Positions 55,446-63,369 of a DNA stretch of 64,000 nucleotides are shown here, piece after piece. This DNA comes from Thermococcus indicus (GTDB taxonomy: Archaea; Methanobacteriota_B; Thermococci; Thermococcales; Thermococcaceae): the NCBI RefSeq assembly GCF_006274605.1, contig NZ_CP040846.1:62001-126000 (forward strand). Reading direction: 5' to 3'. The notes beneath the pieces were generated by a model, which was not told the DNA's origin, ran no database searches, and saw only the letters and a program-made list of their open reading frames with translations. The first letter of the stretch is position 1. Each line of letters begins with the position of its first letter. A program made the position numbers and the translations under genes.

Positions 55446-56057
55446 TCACGCCTCTTCCGGCCCAGATTTTTCCTGAGTACTTCCAAGGACAGAATCCAGA
55501 AGCCGCCTTGCTCCAGTTTCGTCGAGTCCAACTTTGACGGTCAGGAACTCCATGAGCTGCTCGTAAGTGTATCCTCTCTCTACCCTCTCGAGAAGCATGT
55601 AGAGTATGCGATCGAAGACCTTCTCCACAAATTCCTCCTCAAGACCCAGGGCCTCCACGCCGGACAGAAGTCCTATCGCCAGTGCGGTGAGGGCATCGTT
55701 GAACTCCTCCTTGCCAAGGGTCTTCTTATCCAGATCAACGCGGAGGTACACATCATCGTTCATTCCCGACAGGGTGAACTTCATCATGTTTACCTGGTCG
55801 TTGAGGCGAAGGAGGGTGTGGTAAATTTTGAGCTTATCGTCGTTTGTCATCGAGAAGGTCTCCAGCCCTAGGGGAACCAGGAGATGAATGAAACCCTCGG
55901 AAAAGACCACCAGGAGCGAGAAGGGCATCCTGGGATGTTCAGCCACGTAGGTGTTGGGTTGGATCTCCTTAACGGACCAGGGCAGATCCACTATGTCTTC
56001 GGCGGTATCGTCCCCCGCTTTCAACCATTCAAGAACCTGAACCTCGATGTCGTCCAT
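55446..56057 (-). CDS. Hypothetical protein beside the predicted origin
   Basis: Acidic soluble protein of 203 aa (MDDIEVQVLEWLKAGDDTAE...). Middle part beta-rich (PFSLLVVFSEGFIHLLVPLG; FTLSGMNDDVYLRVDLDKKT), reminiscent of the small chaperone-like YbjN fold, and the C-terminal half helical (GYTYEQLMEFLTVKVGLDET). I know no function. The ATG at 56057 has GGTGG upstream. It lies between orc1 and the predicted origin, in the same direction as orc1, with a gap of about 270 bp. Confidence 0.6.
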   Translation of the reverse strand: MDDIEVQVLEWLKAGDDTAEDIVDLPWSVKEIQPNTYVAEHPRMPFSLLVVFSEGFIHLLVPLGLETFSMTNDDKLKIYHTLLRLNDQVNMMKFTLSGMNDDVYLRVDLDKKTLGKEEFNDALTALAIGLLSGVEALGLEEEFVEKVFDRILYMLLERVERGYTYEQLMEFLTVKVGLDETGARRLLDSVLGSTQEKSGPEEA

Positions 56058-56225
56058 GGGAACCACCGAGAAATAATTAGGTGATATTGGTTAATTAACT
56101 TTGCACTTGAAACGGCACAGGCAAACCCGGATCTCCATTCTCCACAGGAAGCGAAGGAGTTAGGTGTCCACAAATGTACGACAGAAGTTTAAGTTTGTAA
56201 ATGCTCAGATGTAATCAAACGAGCA

Positions 56226-56238
56226 TTTCCAGTGAAAA
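56226..56238 (-). promoter_or_regulatory. Degenerate mini-ORB
   Basis: TTTCCAGTGAAAA differs at one symmetric base from the palindrome TTTCCASTGGAAA. It is left of the long box. Confidence 0.45.
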
Positions 56239-56345
56239 ATCAATGTACATATAAGGACATCAAAATATGGACATTTATGAACTTTTTCAGGCATTCTCGG
56301 TAAACACTAACGATTTCATATCAAAGAAAGTTAAACAATTCAGTA

Positions 56346-56374
56346 CCCCCTGGGAGTTCTGTTTCCAGTGGAAC
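56346..56374 (-). promoter_or_regulatory. Long origin recognition box, left, minus orientation
   Basis: On the minus strand GTTCCACTGGAAAC is followed by AGAACTCCCAGGGGG. The palindromic core plus downstream AACTC and G-run is the long ORB form bound by Orc1/Cdc6. It mirrors the box at 56625. Confidence 0.75.
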
Positions 56375-56460
56375 ACGGTTTTGGCTACTCCCTTATTTTC
56401 TTCCTGATCTTGGTGAAACTCTCCCACTTATTTTTAAACTTCTGGTATTTATATATTTTC

Positions 56461-56475
56461 ATGAACAATGTTCAT
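56461..56475. promoter_or_regulatory. Palindrome in the AT-rich part of the origin
   Basis: ATGAACA-A-TGTTCAT, 7-1-7 symmetric, lies centrally between the two long boxes. Its half-site also occurs in the 16-bp palindrome at 12398. Confidence 0.5.
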
Positions 56476-56624
56476 AAAAAACTCGATTAATTGGGTAGTA
56501 ATGAACAAAAAACCATAAAGTCTGGAGTTCATTTTTAAATATCAATATTTGACGTTCGAAATATTGTTTATAAACCCTCCTTTCGTTGTTTTGGTCGTGG
56601 AAATCCGTCCGTCTCCAAAACTGG

Positions 56625-56652
56625 GTTCCAGTGGAAATGGAACTCTGGGGGG
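56625..56652 (+). promoter_or_regulatory. Long origin recognition box, right, plus orientation
   Basis: GTTCCAGTGGAAAT is followed by GGAACTCTGGGGGG. It aligns base for base with the left box apart from five or so changes and points the opposite way, so the G-runs face away from the AT-rich centre. Confidence 0.75.
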
Positions 56653-56683
56653 TCTTTCAGATGGCCATCGAAAAAGACCTCTG

Positions 56684-56696
56684 TTTCCACTGGAAA
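56684..56696. promoter_or_regulatory. Mini-ORB right of the origin
   Basis: TTTCCACTGGAAA, a perfect 6-1-6 palindrome, without the AACTC and G-run. Similar mini-boxes occur in the flanking K+ channel gene (57185, 57766). Confidence 0.6.
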
Positions 56697-56767
56697 AAAT
56701 ACTCCACCCGTGGACTTCTCGGGACAGCGATGATAGTTTTTAAAACCTTGTCCATGTAGTTTATACC

Positions 56768-57784
56768 ATGATTCCGGTACCGCTTGTGCGAAGGCTTCTC
56801 AGGATGAAGGTCAAGGTCAGCAGGAATCGGCTCCTCCAGATAGCGGCGCTCGTACTTCTGCTGGCGGTTATTTTTGCTCTCTTGTTCATGTATTTTGAGA
56901 ACGTGAGCTTTTACACGGCTTTTTACTGGGCGGTCATAACCATGGCCACAATAGGTTACGGTGATATAACGCCCGGAACCGAGGCAGGCCGCGCGGTGGC
57001 TATGGTCGCCGCCGTTGCCGGAATCTCGACTTTTACGGCCCTCGTTTCAATTCTGGCCGAATACTTCATTTCATCGTCTCTGAGGAGGATGATGGGCATG
57101 CACAGGGTTAAGTACTCGGGACACTACGTGATAATCGGCCGCGGGAGCAGCATCCCGAGCTGTGTGAATGAACTCATGGCCGCCGTTTCCAGTGGAGAGG
57201 TGGAGATGCGGCCCATAGTGGTGGTCTTTCCAGATGAGAGCGAGAGGAAGAAGGTCGAGCTTCCGGAGGAAGTGGAGGTCCTCATAGGTGACCCCACAAA
57301 TCCGGAAACGCTGGAGCGCGCCCACGTGAGGGAGGCATCCCACGTCATCCTCGCCCTGGAGGACGACTCGAAGTCCGTCTTCACGACCCTCATGGTGAAG
57401 CGCATGTCCAGAGCGAAGGTCTTCGTCGAGGCCCTCCGCGGGGAGAGCCTGGAGCTGCTCAAGGGGGCCGGTGCCGACAGGGTGATACTCAGCAGGAGCC
57501 TCGCAGGAAGGTTGCTAGCCAGCTCCGTTTTCGAGCCGGAGGTGGTGGACGTCATAGACGACCTTACCACGGCAGCCGGCGGCTACGACATCTCCGTTCT
57601 GGAGCGCAGAGACCTCTGGGGTGTCCCATACGTTGAGGCCATGAAGCGTCTCCGCGATGAGGGCTACTTCCTCCTCGGTTACTACAGGGAAAAGCCCGTT
57701 CTCAGCCCTGCACTGGACGAGGAGATTCCCGAAGGGTCTAAACTGATAGTAATAAAGCCTGGCTCTTCCAGTGGAAAAGTGTGA
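56768..57784 (+). CDS. Potassium channel with TrkA-N (RCK) domain
   Basis: Protein of 338 aa. Two membrane helices (LLQIAALVLLLAVIFALLFM and AMVAAVAGISTFTALVSILA) surround a pore loop with the K+ selectivity filter TIGYGD. The cytoplasmic part has a TrkA-N fold (GHYVIIGRGSSIPSCVNELM) and a TrkA-C-like end, which gate the channel by ligand or Ca2+ binding, as in MthK. The ATG at 56768 is probably leaderless after TTTTTAAAACC at 56737; ATG 56801 is an alternative. Two box-like palindromes lie in the coding sequence. Confidence 0.9.
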   Translation: MIPVPLVRRLLRMKVKVSRNRLLQIAALVLLLAVIFALLFMYFENVSFYTAFYWAVITMATIGYGDITPGTEAGRAVAMVAAVAGISTFTALVSILAEYFISSSLRRMMGMHRVKYSGHYVIIGRGSSIPSCVNELMAAVSSGEVEMRPIVVVFPDESERKKVELPEEVEVLIGDPTNPETLERAHVREASHVILALEDDSKSVFTTLMVKRMSRAKVFVEALRGESLELLKGAGADRVILSRSLAGRLLASSVFEPEVVDVIDDLTTAAGGYDISVLERRDLWGVPYVEAMKRLRDEGYFLLGYYREKPVLSPALDEEIPEGSKLIVIKPGSSSGKV

Positions 57785-57914
57785 TGCTGTTGCTCTACCG
57801 CTTTTGTTCTCTGATTATCTCTTCCGCTTCGGCTGGAGCAGTTTAACTGGAGTATGAATTCGCGATATTCTCAATCGCCGGGCAGTTTCATCTACCGCTC
57901 CACGGGAAAGAAAA

Positions 57915-57930
57915 GTATATAACCCTTCGG
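57915..57930 (+). promoter_or_regulatory. Promoter of radA
   Basis: AAAGTATATAACCC is a clear archaeal TATA box about 50 nt before the radA start; GGTGA is the RBS. Confidence 0.6.
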
Positions 57931-57971
57931 CTTTTTACCCCTATGAAAGGTAGCCGTAGCGGGTGAGTGAG

Positions 57972-60482
57972 ATGCCAAGGAAGAAGAAGGCTGACGATGA
58001 AATAAAAGAGCTCGAGGAGTTTGAGGAGCTCGATGTCGTTGAGGAGTCCCCGTCAAGCTCAACCAAGAAAAAGAAGGAGAAGGAGATAAAGACCCTCGAA
58101 GACCTACCTGGTGTCGGTCCGGCAACCGCCGAGAAGCTTCGCGAGGCCGGCTACGACAGCATCGAAGCCATAGCGGTTGCATCTCCCATGGAGCTCAAGG
58201 AGATAGCGGGAATAAGCGAGGGTGCGGCACTCAAGATAATCCAGGCCGCCAGAGAGGCCGCCAACATCGGAACCTTCATGAGGGCAGACGAGTACATGGA
58301 GCGGAGGAGCACCATCGGCAAGATATCCACTGGAAGCAAGAGCCTCGACAAGCTCCTCGGCGGTGGAATCGAAACTCAGGCCATAACCGAGGTCTTCGGT
58401 GAGTTCGGAAGCGGAAAGTGCTTTGCCAAGGATACGAAAGTTTACTACGAAAACGATACTTTCGTTCACTTTGAGACTATAGAGGGGATGTACGAGAAGT
58501 ACCGGGCTTTGGGGGGGGAGGTTCCCTTCGACACTGGCTTTGCGGTTCCACTGGAAACAGTCAGGGTCTACACCTTTGATCCTGCGACCGGAGAAATAAA
58601 GCGCACTAAGGCATCTTATCTGTACCGCGAGTGGGTCAGAAAGATACTTCAGCTTAACCTCTCTCGGGGACGGAAGCTCAGGATAACCGCAGTTCACCCG
58701 GTTCTTGTCTTCAGAAACGGCCTTCAGTGGGTTCGTGCTGGGGAGCTCAGGGAAGGCGATGTGATTGTTGGCGTTCGCAAGGTTCCCGCAAATTCTGCAC
58801 ACCTGTCCGAGGAGATGGCCTATTTCCTCGGTCTATTCGTTGCGGAGGGGACGTCGAATCCGCTCTCAATAACGACATCCTCTGAACAGCTCAGGGATTT
58901 CATCGTTGAGTTCATTAAGCGCCATGACGGCTACGAGCCAAAGGTTGAAGTTAGGCGCGGTCTCTACAGGATACTCCTCCGCAAGAAAACGGCGAAGTGG
59001 CTTGGGGAGCTCTCGGCTTCGAACTCTCAAAGCAAGGTCGTTCCGGAGGAAATACTCAACGGTGACGAGGACACGATAGTAAGCTTCCTCGCCGGCTACC
59101 TCGACGGTGATGGTCACGTCGCCGAATCCCACATTGAGTTCGTCACCAAGAGCAGGAACCTGGCTGAAGGTATCGTCTTCCTGCTGAAGCGCCTCGGGAT
59201 TTCCCCAACGGTCTCCGAGAAGGTCACAAACGGAGAAACCTACTACAGGATTTTCATAACTGGTGAGGACAGGGCTTCTCTCAGCTCGGTTCTTGAGGTT
59301 TCCCTCCTCAAAAACTCGAAGCTACCTGGAGGTGGCGTTGGTCGCTATCCCCCGGCAGTGGCCAGGTACCTCTCTGATCTTTACTCTGAATTCAGGCTGC
59401 CAAAGAGGGATGGTGAAACTGCGTACCACATCCTGACACGCAATAAGAACGTCTGGTTCACCGAGAGGACTCTCGAAAGGATCTCTGACTATTTCAGGGA
59501 TGCCCTCAACAGGCTTGAACTAGCAAAGAACGCAATTGAAAACGGGGAGAAACCAGAGCTTCCGTTCCCGTGGACGGTTCTCAGGAAGTATGGCTTTACC
59601 GATAGGCAGATTTCAAACTACCGTGCCAGGGGACTTCCAAAGCGCGAACCCCTCAGGGGCAGAGTAATCTCGGCCCTCCTGCGCGAGATTGAAGAGCACG
59701 AGAAAATTGCTAGAAAAGCCATTGAATTCATTGAGCTCCTTAAAAAACTGGAATTCTATGAGGTAAAGTCCGTTGAACTTGTTGATTACAACGACTGGGT
59801 CTACGACCTGGTTGTCCCTGAGACCCACAACTTCATAGCGCCGAACGGCCTCGTCCTTCACAACACCCAGCTGGCGCACACCCTCGCGGTGATGGTTCAG
59901 CTTCCTGGGGAGGAAGGGGGCCTCCACGGCTCTGTCGTTTGGATAGACACCGAGAACACCTTCAGGCCGGAGAGAATAAGGCAGATAGCCGAGGCTAGGG
60001 GCCTCGACCCGGACGAGACGCTCAAGAACATCTACGTTGCGAGGGCGTTCAACAGCAACCACCAGATGCTCCTCGTCGAGAGGGCTGAGGAGATAATCAA
60101 GGAGAAGGCCGAGACGGACAGGCCGGTAAAGCTCCTTGTCGTTGATTCACTCATGGCCCACTTCAGGAGCGAGTACGTCGGCAGGGGGACGCTGGCGGAG
60201 AGGCAGCAGAAACTGGCCAAGCACCTCGCCGACCTTCACAGGATAGCGGACCTCTACGATATAGCTGTCTTCGTCACCAACCAGGTGCAGGCGAAGCCGG
60301 ATGCATTTTTCGGCGACCCGACGAGGCCGGTCGGTGGCCACATCCTCGCCCACAGCGCGACCCTGAGAATCTACCTGAGGAAGGGCAAGGCCGGCAAGCG
60401 CGTCGCCAGGCTCATAGACAGCCCCCACCTTCCGGAGGGTGAGGCGATCTTCAGGATAACTGACAAGGGCGCCGAGGACTGA
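57972..60482 (+). CDS. radA: DNA repair and recombination protein RadA, with intein
   Basis: Archaeal RecA/Rad51 recombinase; 836 codons including a 482-aa intein, leaving a normal 354-aa protein. N-terminal acidic part, helix-hairpin-helix ([20 protein letters not shown]), then the ATPase core. Walker A GEFGSGKT is split by the intein between K and T; Walker B is [16 protein letters not shown]; the L2 region is [17 protein letters not shown]. It forms filaments on single-stranded DNA. The start is ATG 57972, although GTG 57963 is in frame. nucS follows 35 bp downstream. Confidence 0.96.
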   Translation: MPRKKKADDEIKELEEFEELDVVEESPSSSTKKKKEKEIKTLEDLPGVGPATAEKLREAGYDSIEAIAVASPMELKEIAGISEGAALKIIQAAREAANIGTFMRADEYMERRSTIGKISTGSKSLDKLLGGGIETQAITEVFGEFGSGKCFAKDTKVYYENDTFVHFETIEGMYEKYRALGGEVPFDTGFAVPLETVRVYTFDPATGEIKRTKASYLYREWVRKILQLNLSRGRKLRITAVHPVLVFRNGLQWVRAGELREGDVIVGVRKVPANSAHLSEEMAYFLGLFVAEGTSNPLSITTSSEQLRDFIVEFIKRHDGYEPKVEVRRGLYRILLRKKTAKWLGELSASNSQSKVVPEEILNGDEDTIVSFLAGYLDGDGHVAESHIEFVTKSRNLAEGIVFLLKRLGISPTVSEKVTNGETYYRIFITGEDRASLSSVLEVSLLKNSKLPGGGVGRYPPAVARYLSDLYSEFRLPKRDGETAYHILTRNKNVWFTERTLERISDYFRDALNRLELAKNAIENGEKPELPFPWTVLRKYGFTDRQISNYRARGLPKREPLRGRVISALLREIEEHEKIARKAIEFIELLKKLEFYEVKSVELVDYNDWVYDLVVPETHNFIAPNGLVLHNTQLAHTLAVMVQLPGEEGGLHGSVVWIDTENTFRPERIRQIAEARGLDPDETLKNIYVARAFNSNHQMLLVERAEEIIKEKAETDRPVKLLVVDSLMAHFRSEYVGRGTLAERQQKLAKHLADLHRIADLYDIAVFVTNQVQAKPDAFFGDPTRPVGGHILAHSATLRIYLRKGKAGKRVARLIDSPHLPEGEAIFRITDKGAED
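58419..59864 (+). mobile_element. RadA intein with LAGLIDADG homing endonuclease
   Basis: In-frame insertion of 482 codons in the Walker A motif (GSGK | C...HN | TQLA). It starts with Cys ([10 protein letters not shown], block A), has the block B-like ITAVHPVLV, two endonuclease motifs ([11 protein letters not shown] and [11 protein letters not shown]) and ends [12 protein letters not shown] before Thr. All splice residues are present, so it should splice. The LAGLIDADG acidic residues (E and D) are kept, so homing activity is possible. One box-like TTCCACTGGAA lies in it (58546). Confidence 0.95.
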
Positions 60483-60517
60483 GTTAGCTTTTTAACCCCT
60501 CTTCTTTACTTCGTTCC

Positions 60518-61270
60518 ATGTCGAAAGTTGAGGCCGTTCAGAATCCCCCTCGCGGGGAACTCCTGAGAATAGTCGATTCCGCCCTGTCGTCCGAGGCAAT
60601 ACTCACCATATTCGCCCGCTGCAGGGTTCACTACGATGGCCGGGCCAAGAGCGAGCTCGGCTCCGGCGACAGGGTGATAATAATCAAGCCCGACGGTGCC
60701 TTTCTCATCCACCAGAGCAGGAAGAGGGAACCCGTCAACTGGCAGCCGCCGGGGAGCTTCGTGACGGTTGAGGAGCGCGATGGCGTAATCATCCTTCGCT
60801 CCGTGAGGAGGAAGCCAAAGGAGATACTTGAGGTCGAGCTGGAGGAGGTTTACCTCGTCTCCTTGTTCAAGGCCGAGGACTACGAGGAGCTCGCCTTGAC
60901 CGGCAGCGAGGCCGAGATGGCGGAGATGATATTCCGGAACCCCGAACTCATCGAGCCCGGCTTCAAGCCCCTCTTCCGGGAAAAGCAAATCGGCCACGGC
61001 ATAGTGGACATCCTCGGGCGCGATAGGGATGGAAACCTCGTCGTTCTCGAGCTGAAGCGCAGGAAGGCCGACCTGCATGCGGTCAGCCAGCTTAAGCGCT
61101 ACGTCGAGGCCCTGGAAAAGGAGCACGAAAACATTAGGGGAATACTGGTCGCACCGTCCCTGACATCTGGCGCAAAGAAACTCCTCGAAAAGGAGGGCCT
61201 TGAGTTCAGAAGGGTTCAGCCGCCGAAGAGGGAAAAGCTCGGAAAGAGCAGGCAGAAAACTCTTTTTTAG
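60518..61270 (+). CDS. nucS: Mismatch/flap endonuclease NucS (EndoMS)
   Basis: Endonuclease of 250 aa that cuts DNA at mismatches and branched ends. The N-terminal DNA-binding part includes REPVNWQPPGSFVTVEERDG; the C-terminal RecB-like nuclease has GHGIVDILGRDRDGNLVVLE followed by LKR (D-ExK). The end RQKTLF is a PCNA-binding motif. In Thermococcales it is linked to radA and replaces MutS/MutL repair. A TTTTTAACC promoter-like element lies between the two genes. Confidence 0.93.
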   Translation: MSKVEAVQNPPRGELLRIVDSALSSEAILTIFARCRVHYDGRAKSELGSGDRVIIIKPDGAFLIHQSRKREPVNWQPPGSFVTVEERDGVIILRSVRRKPKEILEVELEEVYLVSLFKAEDYEELALTGSEAEMAEMIFRNPELIEPGFKPLFREKQIGHGIVDILGRDRDGNLVVLELKRRKADLHAVSQLKRYVEALEKEHENIRGILVAPSLTSGAKKLLEKEGLEFRRVQPPKREKLGKSRQKTLF

Positions 61271-61647
61271 CCCATGTCCATCTCCTGGGGCAGCATCTCG
61301 CGAACCCTGACCACAAGCACCGTGTTCCTCTTCCTCACCTCGACTATTCTGCCGAGGCCGAGGAGCCTCACCTGCGCCCTGCACACGGTCACTTCCCTCT
61401 CGTCGCTCTCCTCCCATGGAATTCTCTGCTCCATGCTCTCCAGGCGGAGTATTTCCGCGAGAAGCCCCTCGGTGCCTACAGTGACGTCCTGGAATGTCTC
61501 GTAGGTTAGGAAGACCCTCCCGAGCTCGCGGGCCCTTTCGAGCGCCACGACGTTCCTGGCGCCCCTTATCTCCAGGGTCTTGTACGGGCTCCTCAAAAGC
61601 TCATCCAGAACCCGTCTCGCGATTCCGGCGAGAGTTATCGCCTCCAT
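61267..61647 (-). CDS. Hypothetical protein, possibly DUF473
   Basis: Protein of 126 aa with a mixed alpha/beta pattern (MEAITLAGIARRVLDELLRS; VFLTYETFQDVTVGTEGLLA; VCRAQVRLLGLGRIVEVRKR). No catalytic motif or membrane segment. It resembles the archaeal DUF473 family, but I am not certain. It overlaps the end of nucS by 4 nt on the other strand and follows the proteasome-assembly-like gene by 9 nt, so the two are probably co-transcribed. RBS GGTGAGAG. Confidence 0.55.
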   Translation of the reverse strand: MEAITLAGIARRVLDELLRSPYKTLEIRGARNVVALERARELGRVFLTYETFQDVTVGTEGLLAEILRLESMEQRIPWEESDEREVTVCRAQVRLLGLGRIVEVRKRNTVLVVRVREMLPQEMDMG

Positions 61648-61656
61648 GCTCTCACC

Positions 61657-62385
61657 TCACAAGTAGATGCTCTCGTACTGCTTCTCGGCTTTTCTCCTTG
61701 CCTGCTCCATCTGCTCGTGCATCTTCCTCAGCTGGGCCTCTATCATCTCCGCCTCCTTGATGAGCGGCTCCGTTGAGACATCAATGGGGGCCAGCTTTTT
61801 GAGGATCTCGATGACGTTCGCTGCCGCCCGCGGGTCCGGCCTGTCCCCGAAGGTCTCCCCCAGGAGGACGTAGGCGTCTAAACCGTTCCTGCTTGCCTCC
61901 CACAGGAGCTTTCCGCTCATGCCCATTATCGAGCCGTACTGGAGTATCTTTGTCCCCGCCCCTTCAAGCTCCCTGTTCAGCTCCTCTCTTGCCCCAACTC
62001 CCCAGACTTCCATCTTCTCCTTGAAGAAGCCTATCCCTATCCCGCCGATCGAGAACACCTTCTCGGCTTTCATTTCCTTCAGGTAGTTCGCCAGCTCCTT
62101 CGCTATCTCGTTCACGAGAGTTGGGGGGACGTAGATGTCCGCAACCGCCACGATGATGTTGTCCTTCCCGTAGAAGCGGAGTGGGGGATTCGGCTTCCCT
62201 TCGAGAACGATGCTCATTGGCGGAATGAATGGACTCTCAACGTAGCCTATCATCTCCATTCCAAGCTCCTTCGCGAGGAAGTTGCCCGCTATGTGGCCGA
62301 CGAGGCCTATTCCGGGATAACCTTCTATGAGAATCGGGTTCTTTATCTCCGGGAGCACTATTTTGACAGGCCCCCCGTTTTCCAC
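61657..62385 (-). CDS. Proteasome assembly chaperone family protein (PAC2/PbaB-like)
   Basis: Protein of 242 aa with the PAC2-type fold: PILIEGYPGIGLVGHIAGNF near the start, VFSIGGIGIGFFK, YGSIMGMSGKLLWEASRNGL and a coiled C-terminal helix (EMIEAQLRKMHEQMEQARRK) ending in ESIYL. Archaeal PbaA/PbaB proteins of this family bind proteasome alpha subunits through such C-termini. The start is set at GTG 62385, which follows GGGGGTGGT; TTG 62415 is the alternative. Confidence 0.82.
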   Translation of the reverse strand: MENGGPVKIVLPEIKNPILIEGYPGIGLVGHIAGNFLAKELGMEMIGYVESPFIPPMSIVLEGKPNPPLRFYGKDNIIVAVADIYVPPTLVNEIAKELANYLKEMKAEKVFSIGGIGIGFFKEKMEVWGVGAREELNRELEGAGTKILQYGSIMGMSGKLLWEASRNGLDAYVLLGETFGDRPDPRAAANVIEILKKLAPIDVSTEPLIKEAEMIEAQLRKMHEQMEQARRKAEKQYESIYL

Positions 62386-62470
62386 GGTACCACCCCCGGA
62401 GAAATTTAGTTCCAAAAGGTTATTAAATTTTCGTCTCTACCCGGCGGTGCTCCCCTTCATTCGAGTTTCA

Positions 62471-62483
62471 TTTCCACTGGAAA
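62471..62483. repeat. Distant ORB-like palindrome
   Basis: TTTCCACTGGAAA between the PAC2 and MTAP genes. On the minus strand it goes on as TGAAACTC and later AAGGGG, like the long boxes at the origin, 6 kb away. Confidence 0.55.
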
Positions 62484-62529
62484 AGCAACCCTTAAATAAC
62501 CCGGGCTCTATTTTTACAGGGTGGTGTCT

Positions 62530-63303
62530 ATGGTGAAGATTGGTATCATAGGCGGTTCGGGCGTTTATGGCGTCTTTGAGGCAAAGGAAACGGTCAAGGT
62601 CCACACCCCCTACGGCAGGCCTTCGGCTCCGGTGGAAATAGGGGAGATAGAGGGCGTTGAGGTGGCCTTCATACCCAGGCACGGCAAGCACCACGAGTTC
62701 CCGCCGCACGAGGTTCCCTACCGGGCCAACATCTGGGCGCTCAAAGAGCTCGGCGTCGAGAGGGTCATCGGCGTTACCGCCGTCGGCTCGCTCCGCGAGG
62801 AGTACAAGCCCGGTGACATCGTCATAACCGACCAGTTCATTGACTTCACCAAAAAGCGCGATTACACCTTCTACAACGGGCCTAAGGTGGCACACGTGAG
62901 CATGGCCGACCCCTTCTGTCCCGAGATGAGGAAGATATTCTACGAGACGGCAAAGGAGCTGGGCTTCCCGGTCCACGAGAGGGGCACCTACGTCTGCATC
63001 GAGGGCCCAAGGTTCTCAACGCGCGCTGAGAGCTTCATGTTCAGGCAGTACGCCCACATAATAGGCATGACGCTCATCCCGGAGATAAACCTCGCAAGGG
63101 AGCTGGGTATGTGCTACGCGAACATCGCAACGGTCACCGACTACGACGTCTGGGCCGAGAAGCCCGTCGATGCCCAGGAAGTTCTTAAGGTCATGGCCGA
63201 GAACAACTACAAGGTCCAGGAACTGCTCAAGAAGGCCATCCCGAGGATTCCCGAGGAGAGGAAGTGCGGCTGCGCCGACGTGCTGAAGAGTATGTTCGTC
63301 TGA
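62530..63303 (+). CDS. mtnP: S-methyl-5'-thioadenosine phosphorylase
   Basis: Purine nucleoside phosphorylase family enzyme of 257 aa that splits methylthioadenosine (from polyamine synthesis) into adenine and methylthioribose 1-phosphate. Motifs: [49 protein letters not shown] and [12 protein letters not shown]. The C-terminus has the CGCADVL cysteine pair that forms stabilising disulfides in hyperthermophile enzymes. Starts at ATG 62530 after GGTGGTGTCT. Gene order with the amidohydrolase suggests one pathway. Confidence 0.92.
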   Translation: MVKIGIIGGSGVYGVFEAKETVKVHTPYGRPSAPVEIGEIEGVEVAFIPRHGKHHEFPPHEVPYRANIWALKELGVERVIGVTAVGSLREEYKPGDIVITDQFIDFTKKRDYTFYNGPKVAHVSMADPFCPEMRKIFYETAKELGFPVHERGTYVCIEGPRFSTRAESFMFRQYAHIIGMTLIPEINLARELGMCYANIATVTDYDVWAEKPVDAQEVLKVMAENNYKVQELLKKAIPRIPEERKCGCADVLKSMFV

Positions 63304-63369
63304 TTTCTCTTCTCCGACACCTTTTTAACTTCCACCGGAAACACAACCCTTTAAAAAAGGGTGGTGGCT

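Larger units (their letters stand above)
56058..56767. other. Predicted replication origin (oriC)
   Basis: A 700-bp gene-free region with two long origin recognition boxes in opposite orientation (56346-56374 minus; 56625-56652 plus) around a very AT-rich stretch (about 56395-56600: TTATTTTTAAACTTC, TTTATATATTTTC, TTTTTAAATATCAATATTTG), which would be the unwinding element. Shorter boxes lie at 56226-56238 and 56684-56696. It is 1.2 kb from orc1, with PolD, RadA and NucS nearby. This is the arrangement described for Pyrococcus oriC. Confidence 0.82.

Noticed and set aside
55265-55537. A 90-codon + strand frame between orc1 and the next gene
   Set aside because: It overlaps the 3' end of a better-supported minus-strand gene and has no RBS or motif.
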